Positions 51,457 through 63,220 of a stretch of DNA of 64,000 bases are shown piece by piece; within the stretch, counting starts at the first letter, position 1; each line of letters begins with the position of its first letter. A program made the position numbers and the translations under genes. Source of the DNA: CAZYTO01 sp964650405 (GTDB lineage Bacteria; Acidobacteriota; Thermoanaerobaculia; Gp7-AA8); the NCBI GenBank assembly GCA_964650405.1, contig CAZYTO010000002.1, positions 1 through 64,000 of the forward strand, given 5' to 3'. The notes under the pieces are model-generated. The model worked only from the letters and a program-made list of their open reading frames with translations. It was not told where the DNA came from and made no database searches.

Positions 51457-52089
51457 TCACAGCGGCGGCTTCTGCGTCGTTACCTTCTCCGGCCCGGTGG
51501 TCGTGGTGGTCGTCGTCTGTTGCTGCGACTGCGCGGCCTGCTGCAGGCGGCGCTCCACCGCGGCCGGATCATCGTTACCGTCGAGGATGTTGTCGTCCAT
51601 GCCCGCGTTGGCACGCTCCAATCGCTTGCGCTGGTCCTCTTCCGCCTTCTTCTTTTCCTTGTCGGCGATGGCCTTTCGCTCCGCGTCGGCAGCGGCGACC
51701 ATCTCCTCCACCGTCTTGCCGATGTCGCCGGGCGGCGTGGGAGGGAGAGCGGCCGGATTGCTGCTGCCGGTGGTGATGTGGCCTCCGCTCCGGGCCAGGT
51801 TGTCGTTGTTGATGGAAATCTTCGACTTCTTGTTGCCGCGCGCGGCATTGGTGCGTGCGGCGGCGGCGGCGAGAGAGGCGGGGGCCGGCTGCGTCCCGGG
51901 AGCGGCGGCGAGGGTCGTCGTGGTCGCCTGCCTGGCAGGGGCCGGCGCGGGGGTAGCCGTCGTTGCAGCGGTGGTGGTGGCAGGCGCGGCAGTCGTGGTC
52001 TGCTGCGCCGGCGCGGGCTGGTCCGCGGGCGCCGCGGCGAGGGACCACGTCATCAAGAGAGCGGCTGCCGCAAGGGCGGGCGATTTCAT
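51457..52089 (-). CDS. Secreted Ala/Thr/Pro-rich protein with a charged helix
   Basis: This 210-residue protein has a signal peptide (residues 1-20), then about 60 residues of Ala/Pro/Thr/Gln low complexity, a short folded segment around KSKISINNDNLARSGGH, a highly charged helix (about 130-165, KEKKKAEEDQRKRLERA) and a Gln/Thr-rich tail. The composition suggests a periplasmic, wall- or pilus-associated spacer protein. No family is recognised. It converges on the MshEN gene, with about 10 nt between the 3' ends. Confidence 0.6.
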   Translation of the reverse strand: MKSPALAAAALLMTWSLAAAPADQPAPAQQTTTAAPATTTAATTATPAPAPARQATTTTLAAAPGTQPAPASLAAAAARTNAARGNKKSKISINNDNLARSGGHITTGSSNPAALPPTPPGDIGKTVEEMVAAADAERKAIADKEKKKAEEDQRKRLERANAGMDDNILDGNDDPAAVERRLQQAAQSQQQTTTTTTTGPEKVTTQKPPL

Positions 52090-52185
52090 CAGGGGCCTCC
52101 GTGTCCATTCAATGTTACGCTTCGCCGCGAAATTTCTCTCCAGCCTCGGCTTTTGCGACCCGAATCTTGCAATCCCGCCCACTGA

Positions 52186-52758
52186 ATGTCGGCTGAGCTT
52201 CTCCTCCACAAGTTCGGCTACCTGGCCGTCTTCATCGGAACCTTCCTGGAAGGGGAGACGATCCTCGTCATGGCCGGCTTCTTCGCGCAGCGCGGCTATC
52301 TCTTCCTCCCCTTTGTCGCGCTCGCTGCCTGCCTCGGCGCCTACATCGGCCACGTCTTCTGGTTCTGGCTCGGCCGCACGCAGGGGGTCAAGCTGCTCGA
52401 CCGGTTCCCGAAGATGAAGCGCCACTTCGGCCGCGGCATCCGTCTCTTCGAGCGCTACGGGGCGCCGGCCATCTTCATCACCCAGTGGCTCTACGGTCTC
52501 CGCATCACGTGCGCGGTCATCATCGGCACGTCGAAGATCTCAACCAGCAAGTTCCTCATTTACGAGGCAATCACCTGCGTGGTCTGGGCGGCCATCATTT
52601 CCGCCGCCGGCTTCTTCTTCGGCCAGGCCGTGGAGAAGATCCTCGGCCGCGCCGCACACATCGAGAAATGGGGACTCTTCGCGCTCGTCCTCATCGGGCT
52701 CAGCGTCTGGGGCTACCACCAGTGGAAAGACCGTCGCGAGGCGAGCTCGGAAGAGTAG
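52186..52758 (+). CDS. DedA family membrane protein
   Basis: This 190-residue protein of the DedA/SNARE-associated (VTT) family has FIGTFLEGETILVMAGFFAQRG, a re-entrant GRTQGVKLL loop, and FERYGAPAIFITQWLYGLRITCAVIIG with the family Arg near residue 107. Some DedA members are undecaprenyl-phosphate or lipid flippases. It is a single gene here, divergent from the Ala/Thr/Pro-rich secreted protein and convergent with a small secreted protein gene. Confidence 0.9.
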   Translation: MSAELLLHKFGYLAVFIGTFLEGETILVMAGFFAQRGYLFLPFVALAACLGAYIGHVFWFWLGRTQGVKLLDRFPKMKRHFGRGIRLFERYGAPAIFITQWLYGLRITCAVIIGTSKISTSKFLIYEAITCVVWAAIISAAGFFFGQAVEKILGRAAHIEKWGLFALVLIGLSVWGYHQWKDRREASSEE

Positions 52759-52768
52759 AGCCCTTCCC

Positions 52769-53065
52769 TCAGTGCGCCGTCGCCAGGGTGTCCTGCGGTG
52801 CGAACTGCACCTCCGTCCACTTCCCGTCGACGTTCGCCATCAGCGTGCCGACCACACGCCCTTTTCCCGTGCTCACGATGCGGATGGCGAGATCGGAGCC
52901 GCGCACGAGCTTCGACGCGGGCGCCAGGACCTGGATGGGCTGGCCGTTGGTGTCGGTGGTCATGGTCCACGTCGGCCGATGCTGCGCCGAGAGGGCCACT
53001 GCCGAAAGCAGGACACCGGCGACGATACCGAAGAGAAAGATCGCGAGAGACCGCACCTTGAACAT
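52769..53065 (-). CDS. Small membrane-anchored or secreted protein
   Basis: This 98-residue protein has a single N-terminal hydrophobic segment (residues 5-27) and a short periplasmic domain (RPTWTMTTDTNGQPIQVLAPASK to the C terminus) with a few beta strands. No family is recognised. It lies just ahead of the pseudopilin operon on the same strand but after its 3' end, so it may be unrelated to it. Confidence 0.55.
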   Translation of the reverse strand: MFKVRSLAIFLFGIVAGVLLSAVALSAQHRPTWTMTTDTNGQPIQVLAPASKLVRGSDLAIRIVSTGKGRVVGTLMANVDGKWTEVQFAPQDTLATAH

Positions 53066-53139
53066 CGAGAATCTCCTTCCGCTTTGAATAGTAGACGCTC
53101 GAGCGGTGCTTGCGGTTCCCCTGTGGTGGATGCGGCGCG

Positions 53140-54189
53140 TCAGAAGCGCCCGGACGACGTCACGAACCCCTGTTGCGCCTCGTAGGTCGAGGCGCGGTAG
53201 TTCGACATCAACAGCAGGCGTGTCATGACCTTCCGGGCCTTGGCCGGTCCGACCATCTTCACTTCGAACCCGGCCGGGAAATGCGGAAAGTTCGTATCGG
53301 CCACGGCGTAAGCGAACACGGGGAGGCGGAGGGGGAAGGGCTTGACCGGCTTATCGGGCGCAAAGGCGATGGAGTAGTCCATCTTCCCGGAGATGCGTCC
53401 GCCGAGGAGCTCGGGAAAGAGGCTCTTCGTGGTGTTGATGTTGATCTTCGGAGTCTTGAGCGGCGCGGCGAAGGCTCCTGCCTTGGCAATGTTGAGATCG
53501 TAGAAGGCCTGGGTCACGGGCTGGGTGGTATCCCCCGCCGTGTCGCTATTGGCGGCGATGACCTTCGGGGGCACGACCTGGCGCTGGGCATGCGTCAGGG
53601 TACTGAGCTGGAAGTAGTCCGCATATTCGACGCTCGTGCTCTCCACCAGGTCGAGCGTGATGCCGGTGCCGCCGAAGCTGCGCTTGGCGTTCGGCGAGAG
53701 AAAGAAGTACTCGAAGCGGTAGCGGTCGATGAGCATCTCCACGTCGGGCGTCTTGGGGTTGTTGTCGTCGTCGTAGAAGACCGACAGCGGGGAGAGTTGC
53801 CGGGCGATGAGGAGCGAGTTGCCGGTCAGGCGGTTCGAGCCGTTCCCCGTGTCCGGCTCGATCGTCGTCGTGGTGCTGTCGATGATGGGCAGGAGCGTAT
53901 CCGCCCAGACCGGCTGGGCCGGCGGAAGCTGCAGCGCCGAGCGGTAGCCGGCGCCGGTGGCATCCTCCTGGAAGGCCGTGCGCGTCTGCAGGATCTCGGT
54001 CTGGATGGTATTCACCCCGCGCTCGGTCATGATCGTCAGGTCGTTGTGACTCTCGTTGAACAGCGTGAGATGCAGCGTCCTCTCGATCATCGAGTAGACG
54101 ATAATCATCAGCCCCGAGAAGATGATCAGCGTCACCAGGATCTCGGGAAGGGACATGCCGCGTTGCGCGCGTCGCCGTCTTGCTGTCAT
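53140..54189 (-). CDS. Prepilin-type protein (PilW-like)
   Basis: This 349-residue protein has a type III prepilin signal: a basic leader, Gly-11/Met-12 cleavage (QRG-MSLPE), Glu at mature position 5 and a hydrophobic helix ILVTLIIFSGLMIIV. The periplasmic domain is large for a minor pilin. It fits the PilW/GspJ class of minor pseudopilins. It is the last gene of a three-gene pseudopilin operon, 3 nt after the previous gene. Confidence 0.85.
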   Translation of the reverse strand: MTARRRRAQRGMSLPEILVTLIIFSGLMIIVYSMIERTLHLTLFNESHNDLTIMTERGVNTIQTEILQTRTAFQEDATGAGYRSALQLPPAQPVWADTLLPIIDSTTTTIEPDTGNGSNRLTGNSLLIARQLSPLSVFYDDDNNPKTPDVEMLIDRYRFEYFFLSPNAKRSFGGTGITLDLVESTSVEYADYFQLSTLTHAQRQVVPPKVIAANSDTAGDTTQPVTQAFYDLNIAKAGAFAAPLKTPKININTTKSLFPELLGGRISGKMDYSIAFAPDKPVKPFPLRLPVFAYAVADTNFPHFPAGFEVKMVGPAKARKVMTRLLLMSNYRASTYEAQQGFVTSSGRF

Positions 54190-54192
54190 GGC

Positions 54193-57100
54193 TTACCTCT
54201 TGAGGAAGACGCGGTACTGGTGGAACGAGTAGTGGAGGGGAATGGTGTCGCGGTAGGCCTCCACGCGCACGACGTAGTTGCCTTTGGGGAACGTGGCCGC
54301 GGGCACGCTCCACGCGTAGGAGGACAGCGTGGTCAGGTAATTCGGATCGGTGGGTTTCACGCCCGGTGTGGCCGGCGTGCCGTCGAACATGGACAGCCAG
54401 GACTTGCCGTTGTCTCGGCTGTACATGAGCACGTAGCTGACCGTGGTGTCCTCGGCGAACGTATTGCTGTAGGCCGGGGTATACGGGAGGCCGTCCCAGC
54501 GCAGCCATTGCGTCGTCCAGGCCACGCTCAGCGAAGAGATGTTGTCCGTATTGGTCGAGTCGTTCGGCGACGTGATCGAGACGCGCGGCAGCTCACGGAC
54601 GCGCGAGTCGTCCGGCTTGTTGGCGGCGTTCTTCAACAGGCCCCCGGCCATGTAGCTCTGCACCAGGCTGAGGAACGACCAGCGGGCGATGAACGACACG
54701 CCTGACTCGCCGGTGGGCGACAGGCCGTTGACCACCACGAAGGCGGCATCATTGCCGTCTTTCGCCGCCAGCAGGGAGCTCGACTGGATGTTCGTCGAGT
54801 GCTTGTAGTAGTGCGCCAGCGCCGTCAGGGTCATGGTGTTGCCATAGACCGGCTGCAGGAAGTGGTCGGGGTTCATCGTCGTGTCGTTGATGTTGACGTC
54901 GAATGGCCGCGCGCTGGGGATGGTGTCCGCCAGGGGGAAGTTGTACGTCGACCGGATGTCCTTGCCGTCCGTGTCGATGTTGCTGTCGGTGCCGTCCTGG
55001 TAGCGGTGGTGGAAGGTCGACTTCGACGAGCCGCTCCAGAAGAAGGTCGTGCTCCCCTGGGCGTTGGTGCGGCGCACGGCGTCGGTGAGGTCCGTACCGA
55101 AGGGAAGGTTGGAGGTGATGTTGCCGCGCAGCGCGCGGGAGTATTTGCCGGCACCCGTCCCCGTCGGCAGGTTACCGGTGGTCGACCAGGTGGCCCACTG
55201 GGAGTCGGGAGCCAGCTCTCCCAGCCAGGAGAGCGACCACCAGTAATTCGCGGCCGTGGAGTTGTCGCGGATGTACTTCACGCCGCCCGGGATGGTGTTG
55301 ATGGTGGCATTGGTGATCGACTGTTCGTAACGGGTGTTGGTCGTTCCGTCGAACGGCTTCGAAGACACCGGGATACTGTTGGCGAAACCGTTCGCGCTGT
55401 CGTAGCCGATTTCGTTCCCGATGCCGACGTAGTAGTAAGAGAAGCCGGTCATCGTGGTGTAGACGGAATGCGAGCGCACCACGGCCTGCCGGAGGACCTG
55501 GAACATGCGGTGGATGTCGATCTCCAGCGTGCCGTTCCCGGTGTCCCAGCCGTCGTTGTCGTTGGTCGAGTCGGCGGCGTTGTTCTTGACGCCGTAGTAG
55601 TTGCCGCTGCCGGCCGGCGCGTCATAAGACCAGCCCGGCCAGGAGGCGATGTTGTTGCCGGCAGCCGAGTCGAAGTCCTCGAAATAGCGGTTGTAGCCCA
55701 TGCCCAACTGATTGGCGCGGGCGCGGCCCGAGCCGAGGTGCGGCATCTTCACGTCGGCATACGGGCAGTGGCGCGGATCGCCCAGGAACTGGAAGCGCTC
55801 CGTGACCGGCATGTTGGGGTCATTCGTGGCATCGCCGTAGAGCCATGTGTCCGTGCCGCGCCAGGCGTAGGTGCGGGAGAGGTTCGTCGGCGCGTTGCCC
55901 GGCGGCGGATAGACCGTTCCGGTGGTGATGTCCGAGCCGATGCGGGTCTCGATGGTGAGCATGGCATTGGCGGGTAACTGTGCGGACGGAATCTGGATGA
56001 TCCAGCGGGCCGTGTTCTTCTCGACGTCGCCGGCGGTGGAGAGGTCGGTCTGGAACGGATTGGGAGGTGCGCCCCCGGTGAGGTCCTCGACCGGCGCGGG
56101 GATGTACTCCAGCCCGTACAACTGCCGGGTCGTATTCAGTCCCCCCTGCTTGCAGGGCTTCGTGTTGTCGTCGGTGACGCACGGCGCCTTCAGGGGCGAG
56201 TTGTAGAGGCTGAAGATCGTGTCGCCGCCGGCGATCGTCCACGACCACCACATCTTGTTCGCGCCGGACGTCGTCGAAGCGAGCTGGTCGGTGTACGGAT
56301 CGGGGCTGCCGTTACCGTCGAAATCGACGCCTCCCGTCACGGCCACGACACTGTTGGGAGTGGGGGCCAGCGTCACGCCCTTCACCGTGACGGTGATGGG
56401 GGTCGAGCCGGCTACGCCCTTGCCCAGCCAGTCCGGCACGGTGGCCGGGTTGGGGGCATTGTGGTACGAGTAGACGCGCAGCGAGACGTTGTCCGTGTTC
56501 GCGTAGTGCAGGTTGTCGGGGTGCGTGACGACGCGGATGTTGGCGTACTTGGACGGGTCCTTCGCCGCGTCGGAGTAATTGCGAACGGGCGGGAACGGGA
56601 ACAGCTCGCCGTGCAGGTTGATGACCATGGCGTTGCGGTATTTGTTCGGATGCATGTACATGTCATCGAGCAGGAGGCGCAGGGTGGGCTCCGTCTTCGA
56701 CTCCAGGCCCACGGCCACGCGGGCATTGAAGAGGTTCAGCTCGTCCTGGTAGCGCATGCCGTTGTTGTACTGATCGGCGAGCGAGTACGGGAGCTGGTTC
56801 TCCTTGACGTCATAGCCGTTGGTGACGCTGCCGTCGACGTTGACGCGGCCGGTGAAGAAATCGGGCGGGTAGTAATTGTCGACCGCGGAGCCGCTGGGCA
56901 TCATGCCGGGATAGAAATAGACCGAGTCGATGGGCTGATTGGAGTCGGCGGCCTTGTTGACATACGGCGTGTAATACGGATCGCGCCCGTACGAAAGCTT
57001 GCGGATCCAGTGGCGGCGGAACTGCAGTCCGGGCTGGCGGGACTCCAGGTCGTTCATGGCGCTTTCGACGTACGGGACGATGTTCTGCATGTACAGCCAC

Positions 57101-57633
57101 CATCCCGGGATGTTCTCGATGGCCACGAGATAAATGTCGTAGACCTGCGTCGGCGGCGTGTTCTGTCCGATGGTGCTCAGGACGCTGGCCACCTCGGCGA
57201 GCAGGCGCGGACCGCCGTCCAGGTTGACGAAAACCTTCACGTTTACGATGCGCAGGTCGCTGGCGCCGGGAACCTTCTGCACCGTCACGCGGCGCTCGTA
57301 GAGCCACTTGTTGTTGCCGATGAACGTGTTGCCGCTGAGGGTGACGCTCGGATCGGTGACGCTCTTGTCCGTGGTGAGCACAGGCTGGTTCACCACGCCG
57401 TCATCGTAGGCGTCGAGCATGTTGATGTTCGTCGCGTCCTGCGTCTGGACGAGCGCCCGCAGCTCCTCCAGCATGGAAATGGCCTTCTGTGTGGCGAACT
57501 GCTTGTTGATGTTGTCCTGCGTGGCCCGGTAGGACGTGTTGACCAGCCGCATCGAGAACGCGATCGTCATGCCGATGATGGCCAGGGCTACGACCGCTTC
57601 TGCCAGGGACATTCCTCGTTGAAGTCTGCGCAT
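54193..57633 (-). CDS. Very large prepilin-type protein (PilV-like)
   Basis: This 1,146-residue protein starts with a standard prepilin signal: leader MRRLQRG, cleavage before Met-8, Glu at +5 (MSLAE) and a hydrophobic helix. GGGGAG five bases before the chosen ATG supports the start. Minor pilins of this class are normally 150-250 residues, so about 900 residues of extra periplasmic sequence are present, rich in Asn, Thr, Tyr and Asp and with beta-sandwich-like stretches. Such outsized tip pilins usually carry adhesin or binding domains. No cleavage or metal motif was identified. Confidence 0.85.
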   Translation of the reverse strand: MRRLQRGMSLAEAVVALAIIGMTIAFSMRLVNTSYRATQDNINKQFATQKAISMLEELRALVQTQDATNINMLDAYDDGVVNQPVLTTDKSVTDPSVTLSGNTFIGNNKWLYERRVTVQKVPGASDLRIVNVKVFVNLDGGPRLLAEVASVLSTIGQNTPPTQVYDIYLVAIENIPGWWLYMQNIVPYVESAMNDLESRQPGLQFRRHWIRKLSYGRDPYYTPYVNKAADSNQPIDSVYFYPGMMPSGSAVDNYYPPDFFTGRVNVDGSVTNGYDVKENQLPYSLADQYNNGMRYQDELNLFNARVAVGLESKTEPTLRLLLDDMYMHPNKYRNAMVINLHGELFPFPPVRNYSDAAKDPSKYANIRVVTHPDNLHYANTDNVSLRVYSYHNAPNPATVPDWLGKGVAGSTPITVTVKGVTLAPTPNSVVAVTGGVDFDGNGSPDPYTDQLASTTSGANKMWWSWTIAGGDTIFSLYNSPLKAPCVTDDNTKPCKQGGLNTTRQLYGLEYIPAPVEDLTGGAPPNPFQTDLSTAGDVEKNTARWIIQIPSAQLPANAMLTIETRIGSDITTGTVYPPPGNAPTNLSRTYAWRGTDTWLYGDATNDPNMPVTERFQFLGDPRHCPYADVKMPHLGSGRARANQLGMGYNRYFEDFDSAAGNNIASWPGWSYDAPAGSGNYYGVKNNAADSTNDNDGWDTGNGTLEIDIHRMFQVLRQAVVRSHSVYTTMTGFSYYYVGIGNEIGYDSANGFANSIPVSSKPFDGTTNTRYEQSITNATINTIPGGVKYIRDNSTAANYWWSLSWLGELAPDSQWATWSTTGNLPTGTGAGKYSRALRGNITSNLPFGTDLTDAVRRTNAQGSTTFFWSGSSKSTFHHRYQDGTDSNIDTDGKDIRSTYNFPLADTIPSARPFDVNINDTTMNPDHFLQPVYGNTMTLTALAHYYKHSTNIQSSSLLAAKDGNDAAFVVVNGLSPTGESGVSFIARWSFLSLVQSYMAGGLLKNAANKPDDSRVRELPRVSITSPNDSTNTDNISSLSVAWTTQWLRWDGLPYTPAYSNTFAEDTTVSYVLMYSRDNGKSWLSMFDGTPATPGVKPTDPNYLTTLSSYAWSVPAATFPKGNYVVRVEAYRDTIPLHYSFHQYRVFLKR

Positions 57634-57644
57634 GGCTGCTCCCC

Positions 57645-58835
57645 TCATGGAACCCACGGTGTGCGGCTGAAGTGATAGTTGCCCATCTGCAACTTCACCT
57701 GGTCGAGAATGCCGGAGTCGTAATCGATCTCGGAGACGTCGGAGCCGCCGGTCAACTGGACGTTTCCGTTGACCACCACCGCGCCGCTGATCTGCGTCGG
57801 CGGCGACATGACCAGATCGCCGCCCACCCAGACCACGCCGTCATAAAACGTGTTCGACTGGGGATTGAGGATGAGGTTCCCCATGACGATCAGGATGCCG
57901 CTGCCGCTGAGACGCTTGGTGGGGTTGAAGTTCGCGTTGCCCTTGATGATCACCAGCGACATGGGCGGGAGGGGGTCGGGAAGCTGGCTTTCGTCGTCGA
58001 CGACGAGGTCCGCCATGGCCGTCAGCTCCGGCGCCTCCGCCCCGAAGACCTTGTTCAAGGCGAAGGAGCCGGAGGTCGAGCTCAGGGCCGGATTGCCGGT
58101 GACCGTTCCCAGGAACTTCGGAGAAGTGCCCGTGCCGTAAGCGACGCCGATGCCTGTGCTGCCGCCGATGACGCGGCCGGCCTTGGCGATGTTCATCTTG
58201 CCGCTGTCCGCGCCGCTGAGCGCGGCGTTGGCCGGAAGCAACAGGCTCATTCGCTGCACTTCATTGCGCAGCGTGGCCTGGGTGATGATCGTATTGCCCC
58301 CCAGTCCCGGCCCCTGTGTACTGTCGTTCTGGATGTAGATGATCCCGTGCGAGGTGAGCTGCCAGATCGTCCCGGGCTGCGGTTTGCCGCGGCGCTGGCT
58401 GACGTCGAGCACCTCCGCCTTCCGCACTTCATAGCGCGCGAAGACCCGCGCCTGCCCCATCACTTCGTACGTGCGCACCAGTCCGATCTTCGGGTCCTCG
58501 GTTTCATTGATGGGAGGGACGTGGGGAGGGGTATGCGGGCAGACGCCGTTCGGATCGAGGTCCGGCGCAAACGTCGTCACGGGCTGCTGCTTCTGGTGGA
58601 TATACCAGGACAGCGAATTGGTAAGGCCCGCCGAGGCCGCGTTCTCGGCCTGCCCCTGGTAGGCGAGCTGCCGCGCCACGAAGCGGCCCGACGTGGCCGT
58701 AATGGTCAGCGTCGTGAGGAGCAGCAGCAGCAACAGCGTCGCCGCAAACAGGACGAGAGCCAGGGCAATGCCGCGCTCTTTGCGGCCTGCTCTCCGCCGT
58801 CGCGTCCGACCTTTGGTTTTGTCCCCAGGGCACAT
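57645..58835 (-). CDS. PilX-like prepilin operon protein
   Basis: This 396-residue protein has a short basic leader, then the RGIALALVLFAATLLLLLLLT membrane anchor of PilX-type proteins, an alpha-helical neck (FVARQLAYQGQAENAASAGL) and a periplasmic domain ending in beta-solenoid-like repeats (VVWVGGDLVM, GAVVVNGNVQLTGG). The start at 58835 has GGAGGTG seven bases upstream. In-frame codons further upstream lack such a site. It is the first gene of the pseudopilin operon and lies downstream of the twin hairpins. Confidence 0.8.
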   Translation of the reverse strand: MCPGDKTKGRTRRRRAGRKERGIALALVLFAATLLLLLLLTTLTITATSGRFVARQLAYQGQAENAASAGLTNSLSWYIHQKQQPVTTFAPDLDPNGVCPHTPPHVPPINETEDPKIGLVRTYEVMGQARVFARYEVRKAEVLDVSQRRGKPQPGTIWQLTSHGIIYIQNDSTQGPGLGGNTIITQATLRNEVQRMSLLLPANAALSGADSGKMNIAKAGRVIGGSTGIGVAYGTGTSPKFLGTVTGNPALSSTSGSFALNKVFGAEAPELTAMADLVVDDESQLPDPLPPMSLVIIKGNANFNPTKRLSGSGILIVMGNLILNPQSNTFYDGVVWVGGDLVMSPPTQISGAVVVNGNVQLTGGSDVSEIDYDSGILDQVKLQMGNYHFSRTPWVP

Positions 58836-58968
58836 AGGACACACCTCCACCGTTCGGTCCGAAAACCGCATCGATACTTTTCTTTTGTGCAAACCGTCTT
58901 TGCTGAAAACGGGTTGCCGGGACCCCCAGTGAATGACCGCCGGCGTCGACGAAACCGTTCAAACAAAA

Positions 58969-59093
58969 AAAGGGGCGTTACGCCCCTTTGTACGGTCTAT
59001 GGACCGGCGGAATTGCGAACTGACTGTTTGCTGGCTCTCTAGTCGCTCCAAAAAGAAAAGGGGCGTTACGCCCCTTTGTTGGTCTCAAGACCC
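58969..59093. terminator. Two copies of a double hairpin
   Basis: Copy 1 (58969-59006) and copy 2 (59057-59093) each contain a 9-bp stem AAAGGGGCG/CGCCCCTTT with loop TTA, then a small GGTC..GACC stem. The second-stem loop differs (TATG versus TCAA) while its arms are kept. The purine-rich 5' side and pyrimidine 3' side make each able to terminate from either strand. They sit between PPDK and the pilin operon, both on the minus strand. Confidence 0.7.
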
Positions 59094-59222
59094 GGAAACT
59101 TTGACTAGTGTGTGTGTGATTCGCTACAAACTCGTATCTTATGGGTGCCCAACAGGCTAGGCGCACTCCGGAGCCGAGTCAAGTAATTAATCAATCAAAA
59201 TATCGCAAGAATCGCGCAAAAC

Positions 59223-61949
<2,727 letters not shown>

Positions 61950-61960
61950 GGGATGTCAGA

Positions 61961-63220
61961 TTATCTCTGAATCTCGAGGTCGACGCTGCTGTAAAGCTCG
62001 CGCATGGTCTGCGTGCAGACCACCTGACGGGGCTTGTCACTGCCAGCCGTGACCAGGTCCACGTTGGCCAGCTTGATCCCGTGGCGTGTCAGCTCGTTGC
62101 GGATCGCTTCGAGCGAGCGCTGGGCGCGGGCGTGGTTGGCGGCCGGCGTGGCCTCGCGAAACTCGTGCGAGACGAGGCGCAAGTGGCCCGGCGCCTTGGC
62201 GAGGATGTTGGCCAGGATGCGCAGGGCGTGATCGCTGGCGGCGTCGTCGAGCGAGCCGTCGCTGCGCCAGGCCAGGCCGAACAACGGCCAGCGGCCGGTC
62301 CGCCTCAGAAACGAGGCCGCGAACACTTCCGTGTCATCCGGCGGAACGGCCTCGCTGACCCGCTCGCCGAACCAGGCGTCGTCGTAGAAGAACGGGATCG
62401 GCTCTTCATGCCAGTCGAGGAAGCTGAGATGTTTGCCGTCGCGCGAGACCGTGGCCGCGGCATAGCCCGATTCGAGGCCGCGGATCCAGAGCAGGCGGAT
62501 CATCCGGTCCTGGTCGGCTCCTCCCTCGAAGAAGTAAGGCTGCTTGTTCAGTTGCATCGCCCCGGCGACGTGGTTGCCGTACTGGGCGAACGTGGCCGTG
62601 TTCCCGTTGACCCGCCAGGTGCCGGCCAGATGCGGCGGCACCGGGTGCTCCAGCTCCTGCCCGCGGACGAGGAAGGAGCCGAGCTGCACCTGAGAATCGG
62701 GCACGAACCCGGAGAGCACGGTGACACGCAACCGGTCGGCCTCCACCGGCGGCACGACGAAGAACTGAGCGTTGGCGGTATCCTTCAGCGACACCGTGGC
62801 GATGGTCGCGAATGCGCCGTCGCCCTTCGCCGCCTCCACGCGGGCGTCGCGCAGCCGGAACGGCTTCTTCGCCGTGCTCCGGAAGCCCACCGAGTTGATG
62901 CGTGTGAGCACCGGCAGGCCGACGATGATGGACTGCGGCAGGTCATGGGCCGGTCCGATCCAGCCGCTGTCGGGATTTCCGTCGATGGCGTTCAGCGCCG
63001 ACACGTCGAGCTTGTCCTCGGCCGTGCGGTCGATCAGGCATGCCCCGCTGGCGAGCGTGGCCAGGCTGGTCCGTTCGTCATGGTCGTCACCCGACGTCGG
63101 CATTTCTTCCGGGCGCTGGGCGTCGGAAGATCCCGGGGAAGAAGCGCCATGCTTTTCCTTTGGACAGGCAGTCAGCAGCAGGGCCGCGAGAAGGCAGACC
63201 GCAGACGTCCGGTACCTCAC
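61961..63220 (-). CDS. OmpA-like lipoprotein with a discoidin-like domain
   Basis: This 419-residue protein starts at a GTG that overlaps the glyS stop. It has a lipoprotein signal with lipobox LLTA-C (C19), a discoidin/F5-8-like domain at about residues 55-190 (ALNAIDGNPDSGWIG), and an OmpA-like C terminus with HEFREATPAANHARAQRSLEAI, which aligns with the NxxLSxxRA helix of peptidoglycan-binding OmpA domains. It would link the outer membrane to the cell wall. A middle domain (about 200-300) is unrecognised. Confidence 0.7.
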   Translation of the reverse strand: MRYRTSAVCLLAALLLTACPKEKHGASSPGSSDAQRPEEMPTSGDDHDERTSLATLASGACLIDRTAEDKLDVSALNAIDGNPDSGWIGPAHDLPQSIIVGLPVLTRINSVGFRSTAKKPFRLRDARVEAAKGDGAFATIATVSLKDTANAQFFVVPPVEADRLRVTVLSGFVPDSQVQLGSFLVRGQELEHPVPPHLAGTWRVNGNTATFAQYGNHVAGAMQLNKQPYFFEGGADQDRMIRLLWIRGLESGYAAATVSRDGKHLSFLDWHEEPIPFFYDDAWFGERVSEAVPPDDTEVFAASFLRRTGRWPLFGLAWRSDGSLDDAASDHALRILANILAKAPGHLRLVSHEFREATPAANHARAQRSLEAIRNELTRHGIKLANVDLVTAGSDKPRQVVCTQTMRELYSSVDLEIQR

